Shown here: positions 24,209 through 34,383 of the stretch, in pieces | Layout of the letters: the number at the start of each line of letters is the position of its first letter | Position numbering within the stretch: the stretch's first letter is position 1 | NCBI GenBank assembly: GCA_043814315.1 | Contig: JBDRKE010000023.1 | Span: 1 to 64,000 of the forward strand | Reading direction: 5' to 3' | Source: JBDRKE01 sp043814315 | GTDB taxonomy: Bacteria; Omnitrophota; Gorgyraeia; Gygaellales; Profunditerraquicolaceae | Length of the DNA stretch: 64,000 nucleotides | The notes under the pieces: model-generated | The model's input: the letters and a program-made list of their open reading frames with translations, nothing else | What the model was told of the DNA's origin: nothing | Database searches by the model: none | Translations under genes and position numbers: made by a program

Positions 24209-24826
24209 CTACTTTGCCTTCTTCTTTTTTGCGTTTGCAATGACGACGTAGCTATTCTTATGCCCGGGCACATTCCCTTTGACCAGCAAAATATTTTTTT
24301 CGGTGTCTATCTTGACCACGCGCAAATTCTGGACGGTTGTCGCATGATGGCCCATGTGGCCGGGTAAATGGTGCCCTTTCCAGACCCTTCCTGGCGTGGT
24401 ACTTGAACCCAGGGAGCCGATTCTCCGATGAGACGTGGAGCCATGCGTCTGGGGCCCGCCCTGCCAATGCCAACGCTTCATGCCTCCCTGAAATCCTTTC
24501 CCGATGGAAGTACCGCGGACATCCACAAAATCTCCGGGTTTAAACACGTCCACTTTGAGCTCTTCCCCGACCTTGTATTCCTTAGAGGCATCTTTTAGAA
24601 ACTCTTTCATGATCTTGCGCGGAGCAATATTGATCTTCTTGAAATAACCCATCAAGGGTTTCTTGACGCGGCTTTCCTTGATAAGATCAAATCCGATCTG
24701 GATGTTCTTTTCTTTTACGGCCAATATCGGACAAGGGCCGGCTTCAATGACCGTGACGCAAACCATCTTCCCATCTTCAGAGAAGATATGCGTCATTCCT
24801 ATTTTTTTCCCAAGCAAACACGCCAT
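24209..24826 (-). CDS. rplC: 50S ribosomal protein L3
   Basis: A 205-residue assembly initiator. LLGKKIGMTHIFSEDGKMVC and GTSIGKGFQGGMKRWHWQGG, followed by GSLGSSTTPGRVWKGHHLPG, are conserved; the latter carries the modified-Gln neighbourhood. A Lys-rich end (NAKKKKAK) is typical. Confidence 0.98.
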   Translation of the reverse strand: MACLLGKKIGMTHIFSEDGKMVCVTVIEAGPCPILAVKEKNIQIGFDLIKESRVKKPLMGYFKKINIAPRKIMKEFLKDASKEYKVGEELKVDVFKPGDFVDVRGTSIGKGFQGGMKRWHWQGGPQTHGSTSHRRIGSLGSSTTPGRVWKGHHLPGHMGHHATTVQNLRVVKIDTEKNILLVKGNVPGHKNSYVVIANAKKKKAK

Positions 24827-24834
24827 GATTATTT

Positions 24835-24960
24835 TCCAGTTGTCCTGTTCGCCGGCTGACCTGTTTTGAACCGGCTCACAGGCTAATCCTTCGACGGACT
24901 CAGGACACTTCGAAGAAGTACACTGAACGAAGCCGAAGTGCCGGAAAACCGGCTAACTTA
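24835..24960. repeat. Mosaic repeat (CCGGCTAACTTA and CTTCGA...CAGGACA words), rplC-rpsJ spacer
   Basis: It contains TTCGCCGGCTGACC, GAACCGGCTCACAGGC, CCTTCGACGGACTCAGGACA, CGAAGCCGAAGTGCC and GGAAAACCGGCTAACTTA. The same words occur in the rpsL-rpoC (30225-30333) and rplL-rpoB (37885-37948) spacers, in each case immediately after the stop codon of the upstream gene. Confidence 0.7.
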
Positions 24961-24962
24961 TT

Positions 24963-25262
24963 TTACTTAATCTCCGCGTCCACCCCCGCGGGCAGATTCA
25001 GTTTTCTTAAAGAATCTATCGTCTTGGATGTCGGATCACAGATATCGATAAGACGCTTGTGCGTGGATAACTCAAACTGCTCCCGCGACTTTTTATCGAT
25101 GACAGGCGAGCGCAAAACCGTATAAACCTCCCTCTTCGTAGGAAGGGGAACCGGCCCCCTGATACGCGCACCGGTGCGTCGAGCGGTTTCAACGATTTCC
25201 TCAACCGCCTGATCCAAAAGACGATGATCGTAGGCTTTTAATTTGATGCGAATCTTTTGCAT
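24963..25262 (-). CDS. rpsJ: 30S ribosomal protein S10
   Basis: A 99-residue protein (also NusE in antitermination). KIRIKLKAYDHRLLDQAVEE, GPVPLPTKREVYTVLRSPVI and HKRLIDICDPTSKTIDSLRK are conserved. It heads the S10 cluster behind tuf. Its ATG is one base from a palindromic arm, with no clear Shine-Dalgarno sequence. Confidence 0.98.
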   Translation of the reverse strand: MQKIRIKLKAYDHRLLDQAVEEIVETARRTGARIRGPVPLPTKREVYTVLRSPVIDKKSREQFELSTHKRLIDICDPTSKTIDSLRKLNLPAGVDAEIK

Positions 25263-25263
25263 T

Positions 25264-25348
25264 CAATGAGCGCTTAACTTACGGAACACTAGTGACGTAA
25301 GTTAATGCGCGAATTGACTTCACACGAAAAGGAACTTTTCGTGTGAAG
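25264..25348. repeat. Palindromic element, arm A only, plus a 14-bp perfect hairpin (tuf-rpsJ junction)
   Basis: CAATGAGCGCTTAACTTACG...CGTAAGTTAATGCGCGAATTG (25264-25316) is arm A alone, with a variant outer pair. It is followed by CTTCACACGAAAAG-GAA-CTTTTCGTGTGAAG (25318-25348), a perfect 14-bp stem not seen in other copies. No U-tract follows on the transcribed strand, so it is not a standard terminator. Confidence 0.85.
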
Positions 25349-25359
25349 CACTCTTGTTA

Positions 25360-26565
<1,206 letters not shown>

Positions 26566-26579
26566 ACTGATCCTCCTTC

Positions 26580-26748
26580 AATTTGCCCGTGTTTTACGGG
26601 CCAGCAAATTGATCCTTGACACGAAACATCCCATTACAACTCTCGCTTTCGTGTCAAGGATAACTTCGGACATATAAGTTATGTCGCTATCATCTTTTAT
26701 AACTTGGTAAATATTTCGATATGGCCCCATAACTTATGTCCCCGCTTA
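26580..26748. repeat. Three stacked hairpins including a single arm C (fusA-tuf junction)
   Basis: First AATTTGCCCGT...ACGGGCCAGCAAATT (about 26580-26610). Then ATCCTTGACACGAAA...TTTCGTGTCAAGGAT (26612-26661), a perfect 15-bp inverted repeat. Then an arm-C palindrome TAACTTCGGACATATAAGTT...AACTTATGTCCCCGCTTA (26661-26748), whose outer TTA is the fusA stop codon. It occupies the entire spacer up to the tuf Shine-Dalgarno sequence. Confidence 0.85.
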
Positions 26749-28845
26749 AAAACTTTTTCTTATGCCTGCCGCGGAAAATCCTCCGATAATTTTTTCTGCT
26801 ATATGTGAAGGCACCTCGGCATAAAATGAGGGCTCCATTGTATAGGATGCGCGTCCCTGTGTCAAGGATCTTAAAGCCGTTGCGTAATTAAACATTTCAC
26901 CTAAGGGGAGATAGGCGCGGATGACGCGGACATTGCCGCGCTGAATCAAGGAAACGATTTTTGCGCGCCTAGCGTTTAAATCACCGATCACCGTTCCCAT
27001 ATACTCCTCGGGCACAATCACCTCTATGTCCATAATCGGCTCCAATAAAATTGAGGCTGCTTTTTTTATGCCTTCGTTGAACGCCATTGCCGATGCCATC
27101 CGAAAGCTCATCTCCGAAGAATCCACCTCGTGATAAGAGCCGTCGGTCAGGACGACCTTGACATCCGTGACCGGGTAACCTACCAGACAACCGCTCTTGG
27201 AGGCCCCCCTGATTCCTTCTTCTACGGAACGTATAAATTCGCGGGGGATGGCTCCGCTCTTTATTTTTTCCTCAAAAGTGATTCCTAGCCCCGGCATCTC
27301 CTGCGGCTCCATTTCTAAAACTACGTGGCCGTATTGGCCGTGGCCGCCGCTTTGCTGGATGAATTTTCCCGTAGCTATAACCTTCTTGGTGATGGTTTCC
27401 CGATAAGCCACCTGAGGCGAGCCGACCTGCGCCTCAACATTAAATTCCCGCATAATCCTATCAATGGCTATCTCTAAATGCAACTGGCCCATCCCAGCGA
27501 TAATCGTTTCCCCTGTCTCATGATTGTAGGTAACCCTGAAAGAAGGATCCTCCTCCGCCAATTTATGCAAAGACATTCCTAAGCGCTCCTGGTCCTGCTT
27601 GGATTTCGGTTCAATGGCCTGCTGGATGACCGGCTCGGGAAAACGCATGGACTCTATTAGTATAGGATTGTCCTGCGTACACAGCGAATCCCCTGTTTTG
27701 GTTTCTTTGAGGCCCACGAAAACCGCGATATTTCCCGTATGCACGCTTTCAATAACCTCTTGGCGGTTGGCGTGCATCCTCAGCAGTTTTGATACGCGCT
27801 CCTTAACCCTCTTAGAGGCATTCCACACATAATCTCCGGAGTTTAAAATTCCTGAATAAACCCGGACGTAATTGATCCTTCCGACGTAAGGGTCGGTGGT
27901 GACCTTAAAACATAAGGCACAAAACGGAGCCTCATCTTCGGCCTGAATCTCTTCAAATTCACCGGTATCGGGATTTGTCCCTTTGATAGGAGGCACATCA
28001 TACGGAGAAGGCAGGTAATCGCATATCGCATCCAGCAGAAGCTGTATGCCTTTGTTTTTAAGAGATGCCCCGCATAAAACAGGAACGAATTTATTCTGGA
28101 TAACGGTTCTGCGTATGGCCGCCTTGATATCGGCCGTATCTATCTTTTTCGCGTGGACAAAACTATCCATGATCAACTCATCCACTTCGGCGATCTTTTC
28201 CAACAACACATCTCGTTCTTTTTGTACTGCTCCCCTAAAATCATCGGGGATCTCTTTGACTTCCCTTTGCGCGCCGACATCATCTTTATAGACGATTAAT
28301 TTCATTTCTAAGAGATCAATGATGCCCTCTAAATACTCATTCTGGAGAAAAGGTATCTGGAGTGCCGCGGCATGCACCCCTAGTTTTTTATGCATTTGGG
28401 TAATGGCATCCGAAAAATTGGCGCCGACTCTATCCATTTTATTTATAAAGGCTATGCGGGGAACTCCGTACCTGTCTGCCTGGCGCCAGACCGTTTCTGA
28501 CTGCGGCTCTACCCCTCCCACGCCGCAAAAAACCACCACAGCGCCGTCTAAAACCTTTAACGATCTTTCCACTTCAATGGTAAAATCCACATGGCCGGGA
28601 GTATCGATAATATTAATATTAAAACCGCGCCATTGGCAGGTAGTGCAGGCAGCTGTTATGGTGATGCCTCTTTCCTGCTCCTGAACCATCCAGTCCATCG
28701 TGGCCGTGCCTTCGTCCACCTCTCCGATTTTATAGGTCCTGCCCGTGTAATAAAGGATACGCTCGGTGGTTGTGGTCTTACCGGCGTCGATATGCGCGAT
28801 GATACCGATATTCCTAATTTTGTCTAATGCTATTTTGCGGCTCAT
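26746..28845 (-). CDS. fusA: Elongation factor G
   Basis: A 699-residue translocation GTPase. G1 is AHIDAGKTTTTERIL, the effector EQERGITITAACTT is canonical (unlike EF-Tu here), G3 DTPGHVDFT and G4 NKMD. Domain IV shows SGGHGQYGHVVLE and PLGEMFNYATALRSLTQGRA, and the C terminus is ordinary. Its ATG sits 3 nt from a palindromic element, without a Shine-Dalgarno sequence. Its stop codon is the first triplet of the next palindrome. Confidence 0.98.
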   Translation of the reverse strand: MSRKIALDKIRNIGIIAHIDAGKTTTTERILYYTGRTYKIGEVDEGTATMDWMVQEQERGITITAACTTCQWRGFNINIIDTPGHVDFTIEVERSLKVLDGAVVVFCGVGGVEPQSETVWRQADRYGVPRIAFINKMDRVGANFSDAITQMHKKLGVHAAALQIPFLQNEYLEGIIDLLEMKLIVYKDDVGAQREVKEIPDDFRGAVQKERDVLLEKIAEVDELIMDSFVHAKKIDTADIKAAIRRTVIQNKFVPVLCGASLKNKGIQLLLDAICDYLPSPYDVPPIKGTNPDTGEFEEIQAEDEAPFCALCFKVTTDPYVGRINYVRVYSGILNSGDYVWNASKRVKERVSKLLRMHANRQEVIESVHTGNIAVFVGLKETKTGDSLCTQDNPILIESMRFPEPVIQQAIEPKSKQDQERLGMSLHKLAEEDPSFRVTYNHETGETIIAGMGQLHLEIAIDRIMREFNVEAQVGSPQVAYRETITKKVIATGKFIQQSGGHGQYGHVVLEMEPQEMPGLGITFEEKIKSGAIPREFIRSVEEGIRGASKSGCLVGYPVTDVKVVLTDGSYHEVDSSEMSFRMASAMAFNEGIKKAASILLEPIMDIEVIVPEEYMGTVIGDLNARRAKIVSLIQRGNVRVIRAYLPLGEMFNYATALRSLTQGRASYTMEPSFYAEVPSHIAEKIIGGFSAAGIRKSF

Positions 28846-28848
28846 TTT

Positions 28849-29114
28849 TAATGAGCGCTTAACTTACGAATCCCGAAACTTCGGGATGAGTAAGTTAATG
28901 CGCGAATTAACCCCCCACCACTTTTTAAATACACTTGAGATTAAATCTTACGGTATATCTACCCCTCCCACCCCATCTAACAAATCACGCGTTTGTTACA
29001 AAAAGTGGTGGGGGGTAAGTTCGGACATAAACTTATGTTCGCTTGCCGCAGGAGCGGCACACCGGCTGATCCGATAAAGCCGGGTGCGCGCTCCATAAGT
29101 TTAGTCCTCACTTA
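28849..29114. repeat. Composite palindromic element, copy 5 (rpsG-fusA junction)
   Basis: Arm A contains an extra TCCCGAAACTTCGGGA stem-loop inside the CTTACG/GTAAG stem. The centre is C6ACCACTTTTT...AAAAAGTGGTGGGGGG and arm C is TAAGTTCGGACATAAACTTA...TAAGTTTAGTCCTCACTTA. Relative to other copies, both sides of the arm-C stem have changed together (AAATTT to AACTT/AAGTTT), which preserves pairing. The last TTA is the rpsG stop codon. Confidence 0.9.
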
Positions 29115-29582
29115 CCACCTAAAGTGCGCAAAGGCCTTATTGGACTCTGCCATCTTATGCGTATCGTCTCTTTTTTTGATGACGGAACCTTCCCCCTTAT
29201 GCGCGGCAATGATCTCATCCGCCAATTTTTCCTTCATGGAGCGGCCCTTCTTGTTTTTGGCAAAATCCCTGATCCAGCGCAAGGCAATAGAAGTTCCCCG
29301 CTCCTGACGCACCTCAATAGGAACCTGATAGGTTGCTCCCCCCACGCGCCGGGGCTTCACTTCCAATCGTGGCCTGGCATTATCCAGGGCCTTATGGAAA
29401 ATCTTCAGCACATCGGGCTCATTAAGCTGTTTCTTGACTAAATCTAATGCCCCGTAAACCATCCTTTCGGCGATGGACTTCTTGCCTTCCAACATTACCA
29501 TATTGATAAATTTGGCGACTATTTTACTGTTGAATATCGGATCAGGTAATAGTACTTTTTCTTGCGCTTTTCTTCTTCTCAT
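29112..29582 (-). CDS. rpsG: 30S ribosomal protein S7
   Basis: A 156-residue head-assembly protein: MRRRKAQEKVLLPDPIFNSK, KPRRVGGATYQVPIEVRQER and AESNKAFAHFRW. The TAA stop codon belongs to the downstream palindrome, and the ATG is 3 nt from the upstream palindrome, so both ends of the gene touch elements. Confidence 0.98.
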   Translation of the reverse strand: MRRRKAQEKVLLPDPIFNSKIVAKFINMVMLEGKKSIAERMVYGALDLVKKQLNEPDVLKIFHKALDNARPRLEVKPRRVGGATYQVPIEVRQERGTSIALRWIRDFAKNKKGRSMKEKLADEIIAAHKGEGSVIKKRDDTHKMAESNKAFAHFRW

Positions 29583-29585
29583 TTT

Positions 29586-29842
29586 TAATGAGCGCTTAAC
29601 TTACGCACACAATAGTGTGCGTAAGTTAATGCGCGAATTAACCCCCCACCACTTTTTAAATACACTTGAGATATCTTACGGTATTGCTCCCCCTCCCACC
29701 CCATTCTGTAAATCACACGCTTGTTACAAAAAGTGGTGGGGGGTAAGTTCGGACATAAACTTATGTTCGCTTGCCGCAGGATCGGCACACCGGCTGATCC
29801 GATAAAGCCGGGTGCGCGCTCCATAAGTTTAGTCCTCACTTA
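29586..29842. repeat. Composite palindromic element, copy 6 (rpsL-rpsG junction)
   Basis: Arm A has loop CACACAATAGTGTG. The centre and arm C follow as in copy 5, with inner hairpin GCCGC-AGGA-TCGGC and CACCGGCT...AGCCGGGTG. The central region is almost identical to copy 2 about 8 kb away. The outer TTA is the rpsL stop codon. Confidence 0.9.
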
Positions 29843-30211
29843 TTTAGGCCTTTTGGCTCCGTATTTAGACCGTGACTGTCTCCTTTGGTTCACTCCGGAT
29901 GCATCCAGCGTCCCTCGCACAATGTGGTACCTGACGCCAGGCAGATCTTTGACGCGCCCCCCCCTCACTAAAACAATAGAGTGTTCCTGTAAATTATGCC
30001 CTTCACCCGGAATATAAGACGTTACTTCTATCCCTGTGGTCAAACGCACCCTGGCAATCTTCCTTAAAGCGGAATTCGGTTTCTTGGGCGTCATCGTGCG
30101 CACCTGAAGGCATACCCCGCGTCGTTGGGGACATGCTTTTAAAGCCGGCGATTTGGTCTTTTTCTTTTTTGAAATTCTTCCTGATCGGATTAATTGAGCA
30201 ATCGTTGGCAT
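29840..30211 (-). CDS. rpsL: 30S ribosomal protein S12
   Basis: A 123-residue decoding-centre protein. MPTIAQLIRSGRISKKKKTK, TPKKPNSALRKIARVRLTTG and GGRVKDLPGVRYHIVRGTLD are standard. The lysines at the positions where streptomycin-resistance changes occur (KKPNSA and RVKDLPG) are wild type. The TAA stop is also the first triplet of the downstream element. Confidence 0.98.
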   Translation of the reverse strand: MPTIAQLIRSGRISKKKKTKSPALKACPQRRGVCLQVRTMTPKKPNSALRKIARVRLTTGIEVTSYIPGEGHNLQEHSIVLVRGGRVKDLPGVRYHIVRGTLDASGVNQRRQSRSKYGAKRPK

Positions 30212-30224
30212 ATTTTTGTTTGCT

Positions 30225-30333
30225 GATTTGCCAGCACTTCGCTTTCGCTCAGTGTCCTTCGGCGAAGTGTCCTGAGCCCGCCGAAGGATTTTCCGGTTTG
30301 CCGGTTTAACCGGCTCATCGGCGAACTGGCTAA
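30225..30333. repeat. Mosaic repeat (CTTCG...CAGTGTCC and ACCGG words), rpoC-rpsL spacer
   Basis: GCACTTCGCTTTCGCTCAGTG, trimmed here to ACTTCGCTTTCGCTCAGTG, is followed by GGCGAAGTGTCCTGAGC, CCGGTTTGCCGGTTTAACCGG and GGCGAACTGGCTAACTA, forming nested imperfect hairpins. It lies directly after the rpoC stop. The same family is at 24835 and 37885. Confidence 0.7.
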
Positions 30334-33300
30334 CTATTTATTCTCTTTCTCTTCCTTTTTTCCCTCTTTGGCTTTTGCGCTTTCAATCGTCTTGATGACT
30401 TCGATGTCGAGATGGTCGCGAAAACCGGTTCCCGCAGGGATAAGATGCCCGACAATCACGTTCTCTTTCAGTCCGAACAAATCATCGCGTTTTCCCGAAG
30501 CTGCCGCATCCGTCAGAACTCGAGTGGTCTCCTGGAAACTAGCCGCGGAAACAAAACTCTCCGTGGTCAAAGAGGCCTTTGTAATCCCCAAAAGCAACGG
30601 TGTCGCCTGAGCGGGTTTTTGTCCCTTCTTGATAACCCTAGTATTCTCTTTTTGGAATTTCCATTTATCTACCTGCTGCGTAACCAGGAATTCCGTGTCC
30701 CCTGAGTCTTCAATCCTGACCTTTTTTAACATCTGTCTGATGATCAATTCGATATGTTTGTCGTTGATGCGCACACCTTGCAAACGATAGACTTCCTGTA
30801 CCTCATTAACTAAATATTCCTGCAGCACCTTATCCCCGCAGACTCTTAAGATGTCCTGCAAAACCACGGGGCCGTCGGTCAATTGCTGACCGGCAATAAC
30901 CTTATCCCCTTTGTAGACATTAGGGTGCTTGCCGTGAGGAATCACATATTCTTGCTGCATACCCGTGGTGGATTTGACGATAATGACGCGCTGAGCCTTT
31001 TTGGTCTCGCCGAATTCGACAAAACCGTCGATCTCGCTGATCACGGCAGGGTCTTTGGGACGCCTAGCCTCGAATAATTCCGCTACACGAGGAAGGCCGC
31101 CGGTAATATCCCTCGTTTTAAAGACGAGGCGCGGAATCTTTCCTAACAGGTCACCGGCTTCAACTTTCTGGCCGTCTTTAACCAAGATGTGGGCACCCAT
31201 GGGAATAGGATAAATCCCCAGGACTTCTTTTTGCTCATCCAGGATCAATATCTGAGGATGATACTCCTGCTTATGCTCGACGACGACCCGTTCCGTTAAT
31301 TTCGTAACGGGGTTTAACTCCTCCCGTACCGTGATATCTTCTCTCAGGTCTTCATATTTGACCTGGCCGCTGACCTCTGTAAGAACGGGGAACGTGTAGG
31401 GGTCCCAGCGGGCAAAAGCAACCCCCTTGGCGATTTCTTCGCCGTCGGCTATGCTTAAGAAAGCCCCCTGAGTCAAAAGATAACGCTCCAGCTCGCGCCC
31501 CTGCTTATCGTTGATACTAACAGAGCCATTCCTATTCAAGACAATAAATTCCTTATTTTTTGCCGTAACCCTGAGGCCATGGTATTTAATGAAACCTTTA
31601 TTCTTGGATTTTATAAACGACTGCTCGACAATCCTGGAGGCGGTTCCACCGATATGGAACGTCCTCATGGTGAGCTGCGTGCCGGGCTCGCCGATGCTCT
31701 GAGCGGCAATAACCCCTACGGCCTCTCCCACCTCAACCAGCCTCCCCGTCGCCAGATTTCTTCCGTAACATTTCGTGCAGACGCCTTTTCCGGATTCGCA
31801 GGTTAAGGCACTGCGGATACGAATCTTTTCAATGCCGAGCCTCTCGATCATATCCGCCTTTTCTTCGCTGATATCGGTGCCTGACTCCACGATCACCTCA
31901 TCCGTAATAATATCGACGATATTATCCAAAGCCACCCTTCCTACGATACGGTCCTTCAGGCTAACCACAACCTCATCCCCTTCAATAATCGCAGAAACCG
32001 TTATACCATTGAGGGTCCCGCAATCCAGTTCGCAAACAATGACTTCCTGGGCCACATCAACAAGCCGGCGGGTCAGATACCCTGCATCTGCGGTCTTCAG
32101 GGCCGTATCCGCCAGACCTTTACGCGCACCGTGAGTAGAAATAAAATACTCTAAAACATTGAGGCCCTCTCTGAAGTTAGCGGTTATCGGGTTTTCGATG
32201 ATCTCCCCTGAAGGCTTAGCCATCAAGCCTCTCATGCCTGCCAGCTGCCTTATCTGGAGCCGCGAACCGCGGGCGCCGGAATCCGCCATCATGAATATGG
32301 GGTTAAAAGGATCCATCCCCTTGAAAAGCAGGTCAGAGACCTTATCCGTCGCATGCGTCCAAATATCAATCACCTTGGATTTACGCTCGCTTTCCGTAAT
32401 AATGCCCCTTCTATACTGCTCTTCGACTTTGGCAACTTCCGCTCGAGATTCTTTCAGGACTTCAATCTTTTCTTCCGGAATATTTAAATCATTAATACCA
32501 ATAGAGATACCCCCTGCCGTTGCCATATCAAACCCCAGCATTTTTATATCATCAAGCAATTTGACGGTAGCGCTGTGGCCGAATCGCTTATTACAGTCAA
32601 TCACGATGTCGCCAACCTGGCTTTTGTTCAGTTCCCTGTTGACAAAACCAAAACCTTTGGGCAGGTGTGAATTGAATAAAACGCGTCCCACGGTGGTCTC
32701 AACGAGCTGCTTTCCGGGTAGTATTTTCTTCTCCTCTAAATCAAAAACATCCTCAATCCTTACCTTGATCTTAGCATGCAACTTAACGACCTTATCCTCA
32801 TAGGCCACTAAGACTTCATCCGTGCCGGAGAAAACTTTGCCCTCCGTCTTGGCACCCGGTTTTATTTTGGTCATATAAGAAACGCCTAAGATGATATCCT
32901 GGGTTGGCGTGCTTATGGGCCGACCGTCCGCCGGAGAAAATATATTGTTAACGGAGAGCATAAGAATCTTAGCTTCCAGCTGTGATTCCAACGATAAAGG
33001 CACATGGACGGCCATCTGGTCTCCGTCAAAGTCTGCGTTGAATGCGGTGCAGACGAGCGGGTGTATTTTGATGGATTTGCCTTCGATAAGGACCGGTTGA
33101 AAAGCCTGGATTCCCAAACGATGCAGCGTCGGGGCGCGGTTAAGAAGCACAGGGTGGTCTTTGATGACTTCGTCCAGGATATCCCAGACTTCGATTTTAC
33201 CGCGCTCCACCATCCTGCGCGCGCCCTTAATCGTATGCACAAACCCTTTTTCTCTCAACTTCTTTATGATAAACGGCTCGAATAACTCCAGGGCCATCTG

Positions 33301-34380
33301 TTTGGGAAGACCGCATTCATGGAGTTTTAACTCCGGACCCACCACAATAACCGAACGGCCAGAATAATCCACGCGCTTACCCAAGAGATTCTGCCTGAAC
33401 CGGCCCTGTTTTCCTTTAAGCATATCAGAAAGAGATTTCAAAGGCCGGTTATTAGCGCCTATGACGGGCTTACCGTGCCTGCCGTTATCTAAAAGCGCAT
33501 CCACCGCTTCCTGAAGCATCCTTTTCTCATTGCGGATGATAATCTCGGGAGCCGCCAATTCTATGAGTTTCTTCAGGCGGTTGTTGCGGTTGATGACCCT
33601 GCGGTAGAGATCGTTCAAATCCGATGTGGCAAAGCGGCCTCCGTCAAGGGGGACCAGGGGCCTTAAATCCGGAGGGATAACCGGCAATATTTCCAAAATC
33701 ATCCATTCGGGCCTGTTTTTAGATTTCTTAAAATCTTCGACGATCTTTAAAGCCTTCAAAACCTTGCGGTTGCCCAGGGCGTCTTTTGATTTTTCCAGAT
33801 CCCTGTGCAATTTACGGCACTGACTGTCCAGTTCCAACTCTTTTAATAAATCCCTGATCGCCTCTGCACCTATCTTGGCTTTAAAAGTCCCTTGGTATTT
33901 GCTGAGGGCTTCCTGATATTTCTCTTCGCTCAGAAGCTCTTTCTTCTTTAAAGGAGATGTCCCGGGGTCCACGACCACATATTCCTCATAATAGATGATC
34001 TTCTCCAAATCCCTGAGGCCTATATCCAATAAAGCGGCCATACGGCTGGGCACGGCCTTAAAAAACCAGATGTGGGTTACCGGCGTAGCCAAATCTATAT
34101 GTCCCATGCGCTCGCGCCTCACCGAAGAGCGATCTACCGTTACAGCGCAGCGGTCACAGGTAATCCCCTTAAATTTGATTCCTTTGTATTTGCCACAGTT
34201 ACACTCCCAGTCCCGCACCGGGCCAAAGATCTTTTCGCAGAACAAACCGTCTTTTTCCGGTTTTAAGGTGCGATAGTTAATGGTCTCGGCCTTTCTCACT
34301 TCACCCTTTGACCAGGACTTAATGATCTGGGGGTTGGCGATCTTTATCGATATACTGTCGAAGGTAATGGCTTCTTCCAT
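30334..34380 (-). CDS. rpoC: RNA polymerase beta' subunit
   Basis: A 1348-residue catalytic subunit. The N-terminal zinc ribbon CNCGKYKGIKFKGITCDRC, the clamp and rudder region, the catalytic NADFDGDQMAVH (about residue 445) and the second zinc site CESGKGVCTKCYGRNL are intact. The trigger-loop/bridge-helix region includes SGARGSRLQIRQLAGMRGLM, cut here to ARGSRLQIRQLAGMRGLM. The C-terminal tail is short and Lys/Glu-rich (AKEGKKEEKENK). It is split from rpoB in the normal way. Confidence 0.99.
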   Translation of the reverse strand: MEEAITFDSISIKIANPQIIKSWSKGEVRKAETINYRTLKPEKDGLFCEKIFGPVRDWECNCGKYKGIKFKGITCDRCAVTVDRSSVRRERMGHIDLATPVTHIWFFKAVPSRMAALLDIGLRDLEKIIYYEEYVVVDPGTSPLKKKELLSEEKYQEALSKYQGTFKAKIGAEAIRDLLKELELDSQCRKLHRDLEKSKDALGNRKVLKALKIVEDFKKSKNRPEWMILEILPVIPPDLRPLVPLDGGRFATSDLNDLYRRVINRNNRLKKLIELAAPEIIIRNEKRMLQEAVDALLDNGRHGKPVIGANNRPLKSLSDMLKGKQGRFRQNLLGKRVDYSGRSVIVVGPELKLHECGLPKQMALELFEPFIIKKLREKGFVHTIKGARRMVERGKIEVWDILDEVIKDHPVLLNRAPTLHRLGIQAFQPVLIEGKSIKIHPLVCTAFNADFDGDQMAVHVPLSLESQLEAKILMLSVNNIFSPADGRPISTPTQDIILGVSYMTKIKPGAKTEGKVFSGTDEVLVAYEDKVVKLHAKIKVRIEDVFDLEEKKILPGKQLVETTVGRVLFNSHLPKGFGFVNRELNKSQVGDIVIDCNKRFGHSATVKLLDDIKMLGFDMATAGGISIGINDLNIPEEKIEVLKESRAEVAKVEEQYRRGIITESERKSKVIDIWTHATDKVSDLLFKGMDPFNPIFMMADSGARGSRLQIRQLAGMRGLMAKPSGEIIENPITANFREGLNVLEYFISTHGARKGLADTALKTADAGYLTRRLVDVAQEVIVCELDCGTLNGITVSAIIEGDEVVVSLKDRIVGRVALDNIVDIITDEVIVESGTDISEEKADMIERLGIEKIRIRSALTCESGKGVCTKCYGRNLATGRLVEVGEAVGVIAAQSIGEPGTQLTMRTFHIGGTASRIVEQSFIKSKNKGFIKYHGLRVTAKNKEFIVLNRNGSVSINDKQGRELERYLLTQGAFLSIADGEEIAKGVAFARWDPYTFPVLTEVSGQVKYEDLREDITVREELNPVTKLTERVVVEHKQEYHPQILILDEQKEVLGIYPIPMGAHILVKDGQKVEAGDLLGKIPRLVFKTRDITGGLPRVAELFEARRPKDPAVISEIDGFVEFGETKKAQRVIIVKSTTGMQQEYVIPHGKHPNVYKGDKVIAGQQLTDGPVVLQDILRVCGDKVLQEYLVNEVQEVYRLQGVRINDKHIELIIRQMLKKVRIEDSGDTEFLVTQQVDKWKFQKENTRVIKKGQKPAQATPLLLGITKASLTTESFVSAASFQETTRVLTDAAASGKRDDLFGLKENVIVGHLIPAGTGFRDHLDIEVIKTIESAKAKEGKKEEKENK

Positions 34381-34383
34381 AAT

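Noticed and set aside
25318..25348. Rho-independent terminator between tuf and rpsJ
   Set aside because: The 14-bp hairpin is perfect but no U-tract follows on the transcribed strand, and the S10 genes beyond have no visible promoter of their own.
29473..29839. Open frames reading MRELTPHHFLN...KKWWGVSSDIN... in several spacers
   Set aside because: They are translations of the palindromic element itself. They recur in every copy, differ by frame-breaking changes and have no independent coding signals.
32159..32803. 214-codon plus-strand frame, and a 214-codon frame at 59674-60318
   Set aside because: Both are mirror frames of strongly coding genes (rpoC and the DegP-like protease) and lack recognisable motifs or ribosome-binding sites.
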